From Pseudomonas fluorescens (lineage in GTDB: Bacteria > Pseudomonadota > Gammaproteobacteria > Pseudomonadales > Pseudomonadaceae): a stretch of DNA of 64,000 nucleotides. The translations under genes and the position numbers were made by a program. Of this stretch, positions 27,620-36,871 are shown piece by piece. The DNA lies in assembly GCF_902497745.1 (NCBI RefSeq), contig NZ_CABVHJ010000002.1, positions 62,001-126,000 on the forward strand. Direction: 5' to 3'. Position 1 is the stretch's first letter. Every line of letters begins with the position of its first letter. A model generated the notes under the pieces. The model was given only the letters and a program-made list of their open reading frames with translations. It was not told the origin of the DNA and made no database searches.

Positions 27620-29323
27620 TTACGCCAGCGGCGGTGTGCGTGGCGGGATCTGGCGTTTGCTGCCGGTCGATTCAAACGCAGCGGCGAAACGCAGCAGGTT
27701 CGAGTCGTCGTAGGCGCGGCCGGCGAAGGTCAGGCCGACCGGCATGCCGATGTCGGCCATGACGCCCATCGGCACAGTGACGGTCGGCACGCCGAGGTGG
27801 CGGATCGCGAGGTTGCCGTTGGCCACCCAGATGCCGTTGCTCCAGGCGATGTCGGCTGACTCAGGATTGACATCGGCGTCCGCCGGGCCAACATCAGCGA
27901 CCGTCGGGAACAGCACGGCGTCGAGGCCCAGCGTGTCCATCCAGTCCTCAAGATCGATACGTCGAGTCTGCTCGAGACCGCGCAGGCCGTCGGGCACTGT
28001 GGAAATTTCATTCCACGGCGTGATGCCGCGCTCGGCCATACGCACGTATTCATCCATGCCCGCCACCAGATCACCTTCACGGTTGGGCAGGGTGCCCGGT
28101 TCGTGCGGGAAGATCTTTGCCCCGTCGACGTCGACCAGACGATTCAGCTTCGGGTCACCGTTGGCTTGCAGGAAATCGTCGAACGCCCAAGCGGTCAGAT
28201 CCCATAACTCATGGTGAAGGAACTCTTTCGAGACCAGACCACGGGTGAATACAGTCGGCGCACCGGGGCGATCGCCTTCGCAGTTGGAGACCAGCGGGAA
28301 ATCGGTTTCGACGATTTCGGCACCGGCGGCTTCGAGGGCCTGACGCGCCTGCTTCCACAGATCGATCACCGACTCGCGAGTGTTGATGCGCTGGCCGGTC
28401 GGGCCACCGATGCCCGGTGCTTCGCTGGTGCCGGCTTCAGGGTCGGCATTGATGAACATGCGCGGCACGGCGAAACGCTTGCCGGCGAGTGCTTTGGCGT
28501 CGGCGGCCAGATCGGCGTAGGCGGCGGGGCGCACTTCGTTGACGCGAGGAATCGGCACCCACGGTTGCAGGCGCCAGAGGTCGCCACGGGTGTCCGGGTC
28601 TTCGGCGACGACGATGTCGAGGACTTCGAGCAGGTCGGCCATGGTCCGTGCGTAAGGCACGACGACGTCCATGGTCGGCGTCAACGGCCAGTTACCGCGC
28701 ACCGAAATCACCCCGCGCGACGGGGTGTAGGCGCACAAACCGTTGTTCGACGCCGGGCCACGCCCGCTCGACCAGGTTTCTTCAGCCAGACCGAACGCGG
28801 CAAAGCTCGCGGCGGTGGCGGTGCCAGCACCGTTCGACGAGCCGGAGGCAAACGGCGCGGTCAGGTAGTCGGTATTGTAAGGGCTTTCAGCGCGACCGTA
28901 GACGCCGCGCTGCATGCCGCCATTGGCCATCGGCGGCATGTTGGTCTTGCCCAGGCAAATCGCCCCGGCTGCGCGCAGGCGCTCGATGGTGAAGGCATCA
29001 CGATGGGCGACCAGATCGGCGAAAGCCGGGCTGCCGGACGCGGCGGTCAGGCCTTTGACCAGATAGCTGTCCTTGGCGGTATAAGGAATGCCGTCGAGCG
29101 GGCCGAGGGTTTCGCCTTTGGCACGGCGAGCATCGGAGGCTTTGGCTTCGTTGAGCGCTTCAGGGTTGCGCACGACCACCGCGTTCAGCGCCGTTGGCGT
29201 GTCGGCGCCGTCGTAGGCATCGATACGCGCCAGATAGGCCTGCACCAGCTCGACTGCGGTGGTCTGCCCGGATTCCAACGCGGCACGCAGTTGGGCAATG
29301 GAAACTTCGGTGACTTCGATCAT
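27620..29323 (-). CDS. Amidase signature family hydrolase
   Basis: A 567-residue enzyme of the amidase signature family. The Ser-cisSer-Lys triad is visible: Lys in PYTAKDS (about 83), the cis serine in ASGSSNGAGTA, and a nucleophile serine in EETWSSGRGPASNN, where most members read DTGGSIRIPAS, so the substrate pocket may differ. It should cleave amide bonds in the cytoplasm. Upstream (in the opposite orientation on the plasmid map, same strand) lies an aminotransferase, and a nitrogen-use link is possible. The substrate is unknown. Confidence 0.85.
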   Translation of the reverse strand: MIEVTEVSIAQLRAALESGQTTAVELVQAYLARIDAYDGADTPTALNAVVVRNPEALNEAKASDARRAKGETLGPLDGIPYTAKDSYLVKGLTAASGSPAFADLVAHRDAFTIERLRAAGAICLGKTNMPPMANGGMQRGVYGRAESPYNTDYLTAPFASGSSNGAGTATAASFAAFGLAEETWSSGRGPASNNGLCAYTPSRGVISVRGNWPLTPTMDVVVPYARTMADLLEVLDIVVAEDPDTRGDLWRLQPWVPIPRVNEVRPAAYADLAADAKALAGKRFAVPRMFINADPEAGTSEAPGIGGPTGQRINTRESVIDLWKQARQALEAAGAEIVETDFPLVSNCEGDRPGAPTVFTRGLVSKEFLHHELWDLTAWAFDDFLQANGDPKLNRLVDVDGAKIFPHEPGTLPNREGDLVAGMDEYVRMAERGITPWNEISTVPDGLRGLEQTRRIDLEDWMDTLGLDAVLFPTVADVGPADADVNPESADIAWSNGIWVANGNLAIRHLGVPTVTVPMGVMADIGMPVGLTFAGRAYDDSNLLRFAAAFESTGSKRQIPPRTPPLA

Positions 29324-29488
29324 GCGCTCACCGCTGTTTGAATTTGGGTGTTTTTCCTGGAATGGGTGTTCATATCGGTTCTCGTTGCACAGCTATAAGC
29401 GACAAGGTTAAGACTGGCGCCTATTTAACACCAAGCGGCGCGCGGAGTAATCGGCGGGATCAATCTGCCACCGATTTTCTCTCTGACT

Positions 29489-29601
29489 GGCCTCTTCGCG
29501 AGCAGGCTCGCTCCCACAGGGATCGCATTTCAAACAGGCTACCAGGCTGCCAAAGTGGAATGCATTCCAAATGTGGGAGCGAGCCTGCTCGCGAAGGCGT
29601 C
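29489..29601. repeat. REP inverted pair
   Basis: CCTCTTCGCGAGCAGGCTCG and an inverted TGTGGGAGCGAGCCTGCTCG lie between the amidase and aminotransferase genes. The rest of the gap shows no gene. Confidence 0.88.
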
Positions 29602-29625
29602 AGCCCAAACAACCCATCATTCCAT

Positions 29626-31008
29626 TTACAAAACCCCGTACTCCCGCGCTGTCCGATCCACCGCAATCCGCGTCTTGTCGATCAACTCATCCAGCTCCGT
29701 ACGCGTAGCAACCAGCGCCGGCGCCATGATCATCCGCCCCAATGTCGAACGAATGATCAGCCCTTCCTCAAAACCAATCGTGCGGCAACGCCAGGCGATA
29801 TCGTTTTCATTGGCAAAACGCTTGCGCGTCGCTTTGTCCTCAGCAAACTGCAACGCCGCCACCAGACCAACGCCCTGAATCTCACCGACCAACGGGTGAT
29901 TGCCGAACACCTCGCGCAGGCAATTCTGCAGATACGGTCCGGTATCGGATTTCACCTGCGCGACCACACCTTCATCACGCAAGGCCTTGAGGTTGGCAAT
30001 CGCCACGGCGGCCGCAACCGGGTGCCCGGAATAGGTCAGGCCGTGGGCAAACACGCCACCTTTCTCGACCAATGCTTCGGCCATGCGCCGCGACAGAATC
30101 AGGCCACCCATGGGGATGTAACCGGAGGTCAGGCCCTTGGCGATCGACAGCGTGTCCGGTTCAAAACCGAACGTCTGATGGGCGAACCATTCACCGGTGC
30201 GGCCAAACCCGCCAATCACTTCGTCCGCACACAGCAGCACGTCATATTGACGACAGATGCGCTGAATCTCCGGCCAGTAAGTCGCCGGCGGAATGATCAT
30301 CCCGCCCGCGCCCTGAAACGGTTCGGCGACGAACGCGGCGACCTTGTCGGCGCCCAGTTCGAGAATCTTGTCTTCCAGTTGTCGCGCGGCCTGCAGGCCA
30401 AATTCTTCCGGGCTGAGGTTGCCTTCATGGGCGAACCAGTACGGCTCATCGATGTGCGCCACATCAGGAATGGTGCCGCCCATCTCGTGCATGAATTTCA
30501 TCCCGCCCAGCGCCGTCGCGGCCAGGGTCGAGCCGTGGTAGCCGTTCCAGCGGCCGATCATGACTTTCTTCTCGGGCTTGCCCATCACCTGCCAGAACTT
30601 GCGCACGGTGCGGATCAGCACTTCGTTGGCTTCGGAACCGGAGTTGGTGTAGATCGCGTGGCTGTAGTGTTTGGGCAGCAGGCTGAAGAGCAGCTCGGAC
30701 AGCTCGATCACCGCCGGGTGAGTGGTGTGGAAGAACATGTTGTAGTAGGGCAGTTGTTCCAGCTGCGCGGTCGCGGCAGCGGCGAGATCCTTGCGCCCGT
30801 AGCCGAGGTTGGTGCACCACAGACCCGACATGCCGTCCAGATAGCGATTGCCGTCGTTGTCCCACAACGCCAGACGATCACCGCTGACCATCACCCGCGG
30901 GCCTTCCTCGTTGAGGGCCTTCTGATCAACGAACGCGTGGATGTGGTGAGCGGCGTCAGAGGCTTGGTAATCGCTGGTACTGCGGGTCGAATCGAATTCG
31001 GCGGACAT
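29626..31008 (-). CDS. Class III (omega) aminotransferase, polyamine/beta-alanine type
   Basis: A 460-residue PLP enzyme. It has the group motifs MSGLWCTNLGYGRKDL, TNSGSEANE, RWNGYHGSTLAATALGG, DEVIGGFGRTGEWFAHQ and the PLP lysine K291 in SIAKGLTSGYIPMGG. These place it with SpuC-like putrescine:pyruvate and beta-alanine:pyruvate aminotransferases. It would move an amino group from an omega-amine to pyruvate. ATG 31008 is chosen for the usual start, with GGAGATCCGCC upstream. A TetR regulator gene is divergent across a 157-bp gap with a palindrome, and likely controls it. Confidence 0.88.
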   Translation of the reverse strand: MSAEFDSTRSTSDYQASDAAHHIHAFVDQKALNEEGPRVMVSGDRLALWDNDGNRYLDGMSGLWCTNLGYGRKDLAAAATAQLEQLPYYNMFFHTTHPAVIELSELLFSLLPKHYSHAIYTNSGSEANEVLIRTVRKFWQVMGKPEKKVMIGRWNGYHGSTLAATALGGMKFMHEMGGTIPDVAHIDEPYWFAHEGNLSPEEFGLQAARQLEDKILELGADKVAAFVAEPFQGAGGMIIPPATYWPEIQRICRQYDVLLCADEVIGGFGRTGEWFAHQTFGFEPDTLSIAKGLTSGYIPMGGLILSRRMAEALVEKGGVFAHGLTYSGHPVAAAVAIANLKALRDEGVVAQVKSDTGPYLQNCLREVFGNHPLVGEIQGVGLVAALQFAEDKATRKRFANENDIAWRCRTIGFEEGLIIRSTLGRMIMAPALVATRTELDELIDKTRIAVDRTAREYGVL

Positions 31009-31081
31009 GGCGGATCTCCAGAGAAAAGGGCAAGTGAGTGCGTTCGTCGCAGCGCTGCACGGACAAAGTTTTGTCATCTAA

Positions 31082-31106
31082 AAATATTTTTGTAAAGAAA
31101 ATATTT
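31082..31106. promoter_or_regulatory. Probable operator palindrome between divergent genes
   Basis: AAATATTTT and AAAATATTT form a perfect 9-bp inverted repeat with a 7-bp spacer in a locally AT-rich gap. It lies between the aminotransferase and TetR genes and is well placed to bind the TetR product. Confidence 0.6.
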
Positions 31107-31165
31107 GTCGATGAAAAAAGATATCCGTAGGCTGAGGACCATTGGCAAGTATCATCAGAGGCAAC

Positions 31166-31771
31166 ATGAGCGGACTCAGAGAGCGGCAGAAGGAACAGCG
31201 CCGGCAGGTGATTGCCGAGGCGGCGCTCGAGTTGTTCAAGCGCAACGGCTTTGCGGCTACCACGCTGGACCAGATCGCCGTGCAGGCGGGGGTTTCCGCA
31301 CCGACGGTGGTGAATTACTTCGGCGGCAAGCAGGAGATTCTGCTGGCCTTGCTCAAACAACCCGACGAGCAAGCCATGCGCGAGGCGAGGGCGAATCTGG
31401 ACGAGGACAGCGATCCGCTGGAGGCGTTGTGCGAGTTCGAAGGGTTGATGACCGATTACCAGCTACAGGCGATGCCGGCGTCGCTGTGGCGGGAACTGGC
31501 GCCGTTTCTGTTAACCGGAGAATTGGCCGAGGCGATGAGTCCATGGAACGCGGCCGTGATCGAAGAAACCAAAGCGCTGCTTCTGCATTTTCAGCAAGCG
31601 GGAAAAGTGCGCGAATCGATCGATATCGACGTGGTGGCGACGCTGTTCAACCAGTACGCGAACATGGCGTTTATTCGCCTGGCCACGCAGGAAAATCCGG
31701 ACCGCCCCGCGCATGCCTTGCACATGCGCGGGGTTTTGAATCTGTTGTGTCACGGGATGCTGGAGCTCTAA
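31166..31771 (+). CDS. TetR family transcriptional regulator
   Basis: A 201-residue regulator. The N-terminal helix-turn-helix (AALELFKRNGFAATTLDQIAVQAGVSAPTVVNYFGGKQEIL, about 18-60) is a clear TetR domain; the C-terminal half is a ligand and dimer domain with no known cofactor motif. ATG 31166 with AGAGG upstream is used. It is divergent from the aminotransferase, and the AT-rich palindrome at 31082-31106 is its likely operator. The ligand may be an amine substrate of that enzyme, but that is a guess. Confidence 0.9.
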   Translation: MSGLRERQKEQRRQVIAEAALELFKRNGFAATTLDQIAVQAGVSAPTVVNYFGGKQEILLALLKQPDEQAMREARANLDEDSDPLEALCEFEGLMTDYQLQAMPASLWRELAPFLLTGELAEAMSPWNAAVIEETKALLLHFQQAGKVRESIDIDVVATLFNQYANMAFIRLATQENPDRPAHALHMRGVLNLLCHGMLEL

Positions 31772-31844
31772 GGCAAAAAGACGATGTGCCGGAAGTGAAC
31801 TAGGCTCAGAGCGGTTCATCGATGGCCCACCCAGGAGCGCCGAC

Positions 31845-32960
31845 ATGGAAGACAAACCGCTGATCACGTTTAACAGTTCCAGAGCGCTGCTGGACGTGCT
31901 CATACGCGCAGGTCTGATCACTATTCTGGTGCTGTTCTGCTACGACATTTTTCATCCGTTTCTCAATGTCATGCTCTGGGCGCTGATCCTGGCCGTCACG
32001 CTGTATCCGCTGAATCAGCTGCTGGGCGCGAAACTCGGTAATCGCTACGGCTGGGCGGCAATCATTCTGGTGCTGGTGGGCCTGGTGATTCTGATGCTGC
32101 CGTTGAGCCTGCTGGGTGCTTCGATCGCCGATTCGATCAAGGGCAGCATGCACACGTTCGAAGCGGGGCAATTCGAGATACCGCCGCCACCGGCCAGTGT
32201 CGAAGGCTGGCCGCTGATTGGCGCGCCGCTGTACGGCATCTGGACGCATGCGTCACAGGATCTGAGCTGGGTGTTTCAGGAACTGGCGCCGCACCTCAAG
32301 GACTGGAGCAAAGTGGTGTTGCATCAAGCCGCCGGTGTCGGAGCGGGCATTGTGGTGTTCGTGGTTGCCTTGATCGTCGCCGGGCTGATCATGCACCACG
32401 GCGAGCGCGGCCACCGCACAGCGGTAGCCATCACCACACGTATTTCCGGGCCGGTGCGCGGCCCGCAGATCGCCGAACTGTGCACGGCAACCATCCGCGC
32501 CGTGGCGCAGGGCGTGGTTGGCATCGCCTTTATTCAGATGCTGCTGGTGGGCGTCGCGTTGGTGATCATGGGCGTACCGGCGGCCGGCATTCTCGCCTTG
32601 ATGGTGCTGCTGCTGGGCATTACCCAATTGCCGGTGCTGCTGATCACGCTGCCCATCGTGATTTATGTCTTCGCCGTGGACGGGGTCAGCGCTGGCACGA
32701 TTATCTTTGCGGTGTGGATGGCGATTGCCGGGCTTGCCGACAACGTGCTCAAACCGATGCTGCTGGGGCGCGGCGTCGCGGTGCCGATGCCGGTCGTGCT
32801 GATCGGTGCGCTCGGGGGCATGGTCACCAGCGGCATTATCGGCTTGTTCACCGGGCCGGTGATTCTCGCCGTCGGTTATGAGTTGTTTATCGGCTGGGTG
32901 TATCAACCGGCAGATGTCACCGAGCTTCTGGAGAGCCAGCGCAAAGAAAATCTGCCGTGA
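31845..32960 (+). CDS. AI-2E family transporter
   Basis: A 371-residue inner membrane protein with about eight hydrophobic segments. The paired N-terminal helices, the large hydrophilic central loop (SIADSIKGSMHTFEAGQFEIPPPP...), and the C-terminal GLADNVLKPMLLGRG motif are those of the AI-2E/PerM family. Proposed roles in the family vary: autoinducer-2 export, Na+/H+ exchange, or permease activity. AGGAG precedes the ATG. The gene stands alone between TetR and a DUF2092 gene. Confidence 0.88.
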   Translation: MEDKPLITFNSSRALLDVLIRAGLITILVLFCYDIFHPFLNVMLWALILAVTLYPLNQLLGAKLGNRYGWAAIILVLVGLVILMLPLSLLGASIADSIKGSMHTFEAGQFEIPPPPASVEGWPLIGAPLYGIWTHASQDLSWVFQELAPHLKDWSKVVLHQAAGVGAGIVVFVVALIVAGLIMHHGERGHRTAVAITTRISGPVRGPQIAELCTATIRAVAQGVVGIAFIQMLLVGVALVIMGVPAAGILALMVLLLGITQLPVLLITLPIVIYVFAVDGVSAGTIIFAVWMAIAGLADNVLKPMLLGRGVAVPMPVVLIGALGGMVTSGIIGLFTGPVILAVGYELFIGWVYQPADVTELLESQRKENLP

Positions 32961-33067
32961 CACTCATCCCTCTCGCTGACGCATTGGCGTACCCCCACAC
33001 TGAGGTCTAGGCTGGTCAGTCAGTCGCCTTCGGGCGCAACGCCCACGCAGGGACAGGAGCGGAACCG

Positions 33068-33856
33068 ATGAAAGCCCCAGCCAGTATTGTCTGCCTGATG
33101 TTCACGTTGGTTCTCGCGCCGGGAGCCCGTGCTGAAGACCCGCCGGTAGCGACCGCTGCCGAGTCCACGGACGATGCGCCGTTGATCAACCCGCAAGTGG
33201 TCGACAAGCTCATCGACATGGGCAACTACCTGCGCAGCCTGCCGAAATTCCAGGTCGATGCCCAAGTCTCGCGGGACACGGTTCTGGAGTCAGGGCAGAA
33301 GATCAAGACCGAATCCGCCAACACCCTGAAAGTGGTCGGCCACGATCGTTTGTATGCGAAAAGCGAAGGCGACGTGCGCACCCGCGAGTTCTTCTACAAC
33401 GGCAAGAAACTCACCCAGTATTCGCCTTATCTGAAGTACTACACCACCGTTGATGCGCCGGCCACCGTCGCGGAAACCCTGCACAAGGTCGAGAACTTCT
33501 ACGGTGTGCAGGTGCCGATGGAGGACCTGTTTCTGTTCGGCAGTGATCAGGCGCAGATCGATGCCTTGAAAGCCGCCTTGTACGTTGGCCCGTCGGTCAT
33601 CAAGGGCCAGCTCTGCGACCATTTGGCGTTTCGCCAGGAAGGTATCGACTGGCAATTGTGGCTCACCCGCTCCGACAAACCCTTGCCGTGCAAACTGGTG
33701 ATCACCACCACCGACGATAAGAGCTTTCCCGAGTACAGCGCGGTGTATCAGTGGAACCTCAAACCGACCATCCCGGACACGCAATTCACCTTCAAACCAG
33801 GCAAGGGCGATGTGGCGATTGCGTTTAAAAAAGCCAGCGATCAGGGAGGGCAGTGA
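33068..33856 (+). CDS. DUF2092 family exported protein
   Basis: A 262-residue protein with a signal peptide cleaved near ARA-EDPPV. The mature part holds LINPQVVDKLIDMGNYLRSLPKFQVDAQVSRDTVLESGQKI and GHDRLYAKSEGD, the DUF2092 pattern, which is thought to be a LolA/LolB-like periplasmic fold. AGGAG precedes the ATG. The Asn-rich exported protein gene begins one base after its stop, so they form an operon and likely act together in the envelope. Biological role unknown. Confidence 0.85.
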   Translation: MKAPASIVCLMFTLVLAPGARAEDPPVATAAESTDDAPLINPQVVDKLIDMGNYLRSLPKFQVDAQVSRDTVLESGQKIKTESANTLKVVGHDRLYAKSEGDVRTREFFYNGKKLTQYSPYLKYYTTVDAPATVAETLHKVENFYGVQVPMEDLFLFGSDQAQIDALKAALYVGPSVIKGQLCDHLAFRQEGIDWQLWLTRSDKPLPCKLVITTTDDKSFPEYSAVYQWNLKPTIPDTQFTFKPGKGDVAIAFKKASDQGGQ

Positions 33857-33857
33857 C

Positions 33858-34424
33858 ATGAACAAGTCGATGACGTGGAGTCTGTTGTTGTCGCTGGCCG
33901 CCGCCACGCTGCTGACCGCCGGTTATGTCGCCGAAGCTGATGCCCGGGGGCAACGCGCTCAGGGACATGCCCGCGCCAACGTCAACCGCGCGCCGGCGCC
34001 GAATGCGCAACGGGCGCAGCGGATCAATGCGCCGCAACGCACCAACAATGTCAGTGCCGGCAACCGGGTCAATTCGGGCAACCGGGTCAATGCCGGCAAT
34101 AACGTCGGCAACCGCACGAACGTCAATAACAGCAACCGTAACGTCAACATCGATAACAGTCGCGATGTCGACATTGATGTCGACGGCCATGGCCGTTATG
34201 GCTACGACGATCACTACCATCCGGTGGCGGCCGCAGTGGCGGTAACGGCAACCGTCGCGGCCACTGCGGCGGTGGTAGGGGCGATCTTTACCCCGGCGCA
34301 AATGCCCAGCAGTTGTGTGCAGGTGATTCAGTACAACGTCGCCTATATGCAGTGCGGCTCGACCTGGTACCAGCCGCAGTATCAGGGCAGTGATGTGACG
34401 TATGTGGTGGTCAACGCGCCTTGA
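33858..34424 (+). CDS. Asn-rich exported protein
   Basis: A 188-residue protein with a signal peptide ending near EADARG. The centre is a low-complexity region of repeated Asn-Arg-Val-Asn units (about 50-105), followed by an Asp-rich stretch, a hydrophobic Ala/Val-rich segment (about 122-145) and a C-terminal part with two cysteines (SSCVQVIQYN, MQCGSTWYQP). It may sit in the inner membrane by that segment. It is coupled to the DUF2092 gene. No family is recognised; the function is unknown. Confidence 0.75.
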   Translation: MNKSMTWSLLLSLAAATLLTAGYVAEADARGQRAQGHARANVNRAPAPNAQRAQRINAPQRTNNVSAGNRVNSGNRVNAGNNVGNRTNVNNSNRNVNIDNSRDVDIDVDGHGRYGYDDHYHPVAAAVAVTATVAATAAVVGAIFTPAQMPSSCVQVIQYNVAYMQCGSTWYQPQYQGSDVTYVVVNAP

Positions 34425-34590
34425 TCAGGCTTTCGCCACCCAGGGTTGCATCCGCACGAGCATGCCACGGCCGCCACGGCGTAAGCCGGACCGGATTCAA
34501 GGCTAGCTGATAAAAATCTTGAGCCGGGTGGTGAAAGCGGTTCGAATGGCCCACTCCCGTTATCCATCAATAGAACAACGAGCCAGATAC

Positions 34591-35235
34591 ATGACGACAG
34601 CCCAGCCGCTGGTGCCCGATCAAGAGCAATGGCGACCCTGGACACCTGAGGAGTTGGCGACACATCTGAGTACTGTCAATCGCCCGTGGTGCGTGGTCGG
34701 CGGTTGGGCGCTGGACTTGTGGCATGGGCGGCAAACCCGGACTCACAGCGATCTGGAATTCACCGTGCTGCGGGCGGATTTCGCCTGTTTTCGCCAGGCG
34801 CTGAGCGATCTCGATTTCTATGCGGTGAAGGACGGTAAGTTCCAGTTTCTGTCAGCGAATTGCTTGCCCGCCGCAGACATTTTTCAGGTCTGGGGATACG
34901 ACCGCGCCGCACAGGCGTGGCGCGTGGATGTGATGATCGAACCAGGCACGCCGGACACCTGGGTTTATAAACGCGATCTTTCGATTACCTGTCCACGCGC
35001 CGACATGGTGCTGTGCAGCACGGCCGGCATTCCGTATCTGCGACCTGCTGCCGTTCTCTTGTTCAAAGCCAAGCACACGCGCGCCAAAGACCGCAGCGAT
35101 TTCGCCATGGCTTTACCGCTGATGTCTGCGCAGGAGCGCGTGTGGTTGCTTCGACATTTGACGCTGTTGCACCCGGAGCACGACTGGCTGGACGCTGTTC
35201 AGGCTTTATCAGCGCCGCCAGCTGCCCAAGGGTAA
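34591..35235 (+). CDS. Nucleotidyltransferase domain protein, aminoglycoside adenylyltransferase-like
   Basis: A 214-residue cytoplasmic protein. CVVGGWALDLWHGRQTRTHSDLEF (about 34-56) is the GG...H-x-D-x-(D/E) nucleotidyltransferase active site of the aminoglycoside 2''-adenylyltransferase-like superfamily, with a further acidic residue in RVDVMI. Many chromosomal members have no proven resistance role. ATG 34591 gives the domain its normal N-terminus. The gene ends inside the opposite-strand reductase gene with a 27-bp convergent overlap. Confidence 0.78.
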   Translation: MTTAQPLVPDQEQWRPWTPEELATHLSTVNRPWCVVGGWALDLWHGRQTRTHSDLEFTVLRADFACFRQALSDLDFYAVKDGKFQFLSANCLPAADIFQVWGYDRAAQAWRVDVMIEPGTPDTWVYKRDLSITCPRADMVLCSTAGIPYLRPAAVLLFKAKHTRAKDRSDFAMALPLMSAQERVWLLRHLTLLHPEHDWLDAVQALSAPPAAQG

Positions 35236-35871
35236 TTCGACCTCGCGCTCGGCAGCCGCCAAGGCTATCTCCAGCCCGGACTTGTCCAGCGGCGCGCAGT
35301 AAGCCGGTTTCGCCCGCTCGAATCGCCAGCTCTCATCGAGGCCTCCGGCGTCGACCGCATCGAAGCCGAGTTCGTCCAGCAAACCCACGACCAACGCCTT
35401 GGCCTGCGCGTCATCCGCAGCAATGGGCAAGGCACGCCGCTCGCTGGAGCCGTGCGGGCGGGCATCAGTAAGCAAGTCCGCCGCGAGGATGGCATTGAAC
35501 ACTTTGACCACCGTGGCGCCCTGCAAATGTTCGGCGAGCAAACGGCTGGTGGTGGTCTGAAAGGTGTCGAGCGCAGCGATATGGCCGTCGCGATCCGGGT
35601 AATAGTTGTTGGCATCGAGCACGGTTTTGCCCTCGAACCAGGCTGGCGGCAGGCTCGGCAGGTGCTCGTAGGGGATGGCCACCAATACCACGTCGGCAAA
35701 TTGCGTGGCCTGTTCGGCTGTGCCTATCTGGCAGCCGGTGATGCCGGCGAGCACGCTGCTCATTGTTTTCGGGCCGCGCGAGTTACTGAGCATCACTTCA
35801 TGCCCGGCAGCGAGGGCGATTTGCGCGACGGCACGCCCGATGAAGCCGGCTCCAACGATTCCAATGCGCAT
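35209..35871 (-). CDS. NADPH-dependent F420 reductase-like oxidoreductase
   Basis: A 220-residue protein with a Rossmann motif GIVGAGFIGRAVAQ at 4-17 and the short F420/NADP oxidoreductase layout (LSNSRGPKT, VLVAIPYEHLPSL, VLDANNYYPDRDG, VVKVFNAI). In bacteria lacking F420, such proteins act as NADP-dependent reductases of unknown substrates. GAGGA precedes the ATG. A LysR regulator gene is divergent across 99 bp and probably controls it. The two genes form a common Pseudomonas pair. Confidence 0.85.
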   Translation of the reverse strand: MRIGIVGAGFIGRAVAQIALAAGHEVMLSNSRGPKTMSSVLAGITGCQIGTAEQATQFADVVLVAIPYEHLPSLPPAWFEGKTVLDANNYYPDRDGHIAALDTFQTTTSRLLAEHLQGATVVKVFNAILAADLLTDARPHGSSERRALPIAADDAQAKALVVGLLDELGFDAVDAGGLDESWRFERAKPAYCAPLDKSGLEIALAAAEREVELPLGSWRR

Positions 35872-35970
35872 GGTGTGTTCCTCTGTCAGGTGGGAAGCCA
35901 CTATGATGATTGCTGACCAGATGCAGATAAATCGCACTCTGTTACTTACTTTCGCTAACAGGAGTTTCGA

Positions 35971-36858
35971 ATGGATCGGCTGAGCAGCATGGCGGCTTTT
36001 GTGATGGCGGCCGAAGCCGGCTCCTATGCCAGCGCCGCGCAACGCCTCGACATGTCCGCGCAAATGGTCGCCAAACACGTGGCTGCCCTTGAGCAGCGGC
36101 TCGGCGCACGACTACTCAATCGCACCACGCGCCGGCAAAGCCTGACCGAACTGGGCCAAGCCTACTATGAGCGCTGCAAGCACATTGTCAGTGAGGCGCA
36201 GGCCGCTGATTCGCTGGCGCAGATCATGAACGATACGCCGCGCGGCAAGCTCAGGGTCAGTGCGCCAGTGACGTTTGGCTCCTACACCCTGATGCCGTTT
36301 GTGACCGCGTTCTTGCGCGAGTTTCCCGAGGTGGAAATCGACCTGCACTTGACCGATCGCGCCGTGGATCTGGTGGAGGAGGGGTTTGAGGTCGCTTTTC
36401 GGATTGGCCCGTTGGCCACGGCCAGTCTGACCGCCAGACCGTTGGCTGCGTACCGCTTGATCGTCTGTGCGGCGCCACGCTATCTGGCCGAACATGGCAC
36501 GCCGCAAGTGCCCACCGATCTGCAACAGCATGAGTGCCTGGGCTATGCCTACTGGTCACGGCCCGCCGATCACGAGTGGTCGTTTTTCAACGGCGCACAG
36601 GTCGAGCGCGTGCCGGTGAGCAGTCGCTTGCACGTCAACGAGAGCAAGGCGTTGTTGTCAGCGGCGGTCGATGGTTTCGGGATTGTGCTGGGGCCTGCCG
36701 ATTTTCTTGAACCGGCGTTGCGCAGGGGGGAATTGGTGAGGTTGTTGGAGGGCTTTGAGGCGCCGAGCAGAGCGATGCATTTGCTGTACACGGCGCATCG
36801 GCAGAAGACGGCGAAGGTTCGTCAGTTCATCGATGCCGCGGTCAGGCGCTTTGCCTGA
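35971..36858 (+). CDS. LysR family transcriptional regulator
   Basis: A 295-residue regulator. The N-terminal winged helix (MAAFVMAAEAGSYASAAQRLDMSAQMVAKHVAALEQRLGARLLNRTTR) is a clear LysR domain, followed by a periplasmic-binding-like effector domain. It is divergent from the F420-type reductase gene, the usual arrangement for a LysR protein and its target. Effector is not known. AGGAG lies just before the ATG. Confidence 0.92.
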   Translation: MDRLSSMAAFVMAAEAGSYASAAQRLDMSAQMVAKHVAALEQRLGARLLNRTTRRQSLTELGQAYYERCKHIVSEAQAADSLAQIMNDTPRGKLRVSAPVTFGSYTLMPFVTAFLREFPEVEIDLHLTDRAVDLVEEGFEVAFRIGPLATASLTARPLAAYRLIVCAAPRYLAEHGTPQVPTDLQQHECLGYAYWSRPADHEWSFFNGAQVERVPVSSRLHVNESKALLSAAVDGFGIVLGPADFLEPALRRGELVRLLEGFEAPSRAMHLLYTAHRQKTAKVRQFIDAAVRRFA

Positions 36859-36871
36859 CCGGGCATCCTGC

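Noticed and set aside
29338..31095. 585-codon + strand open frame
   Set aside because: It lies antisense to the aminotransferase gene, which has clear motifs; high GC gives long shadow frames.
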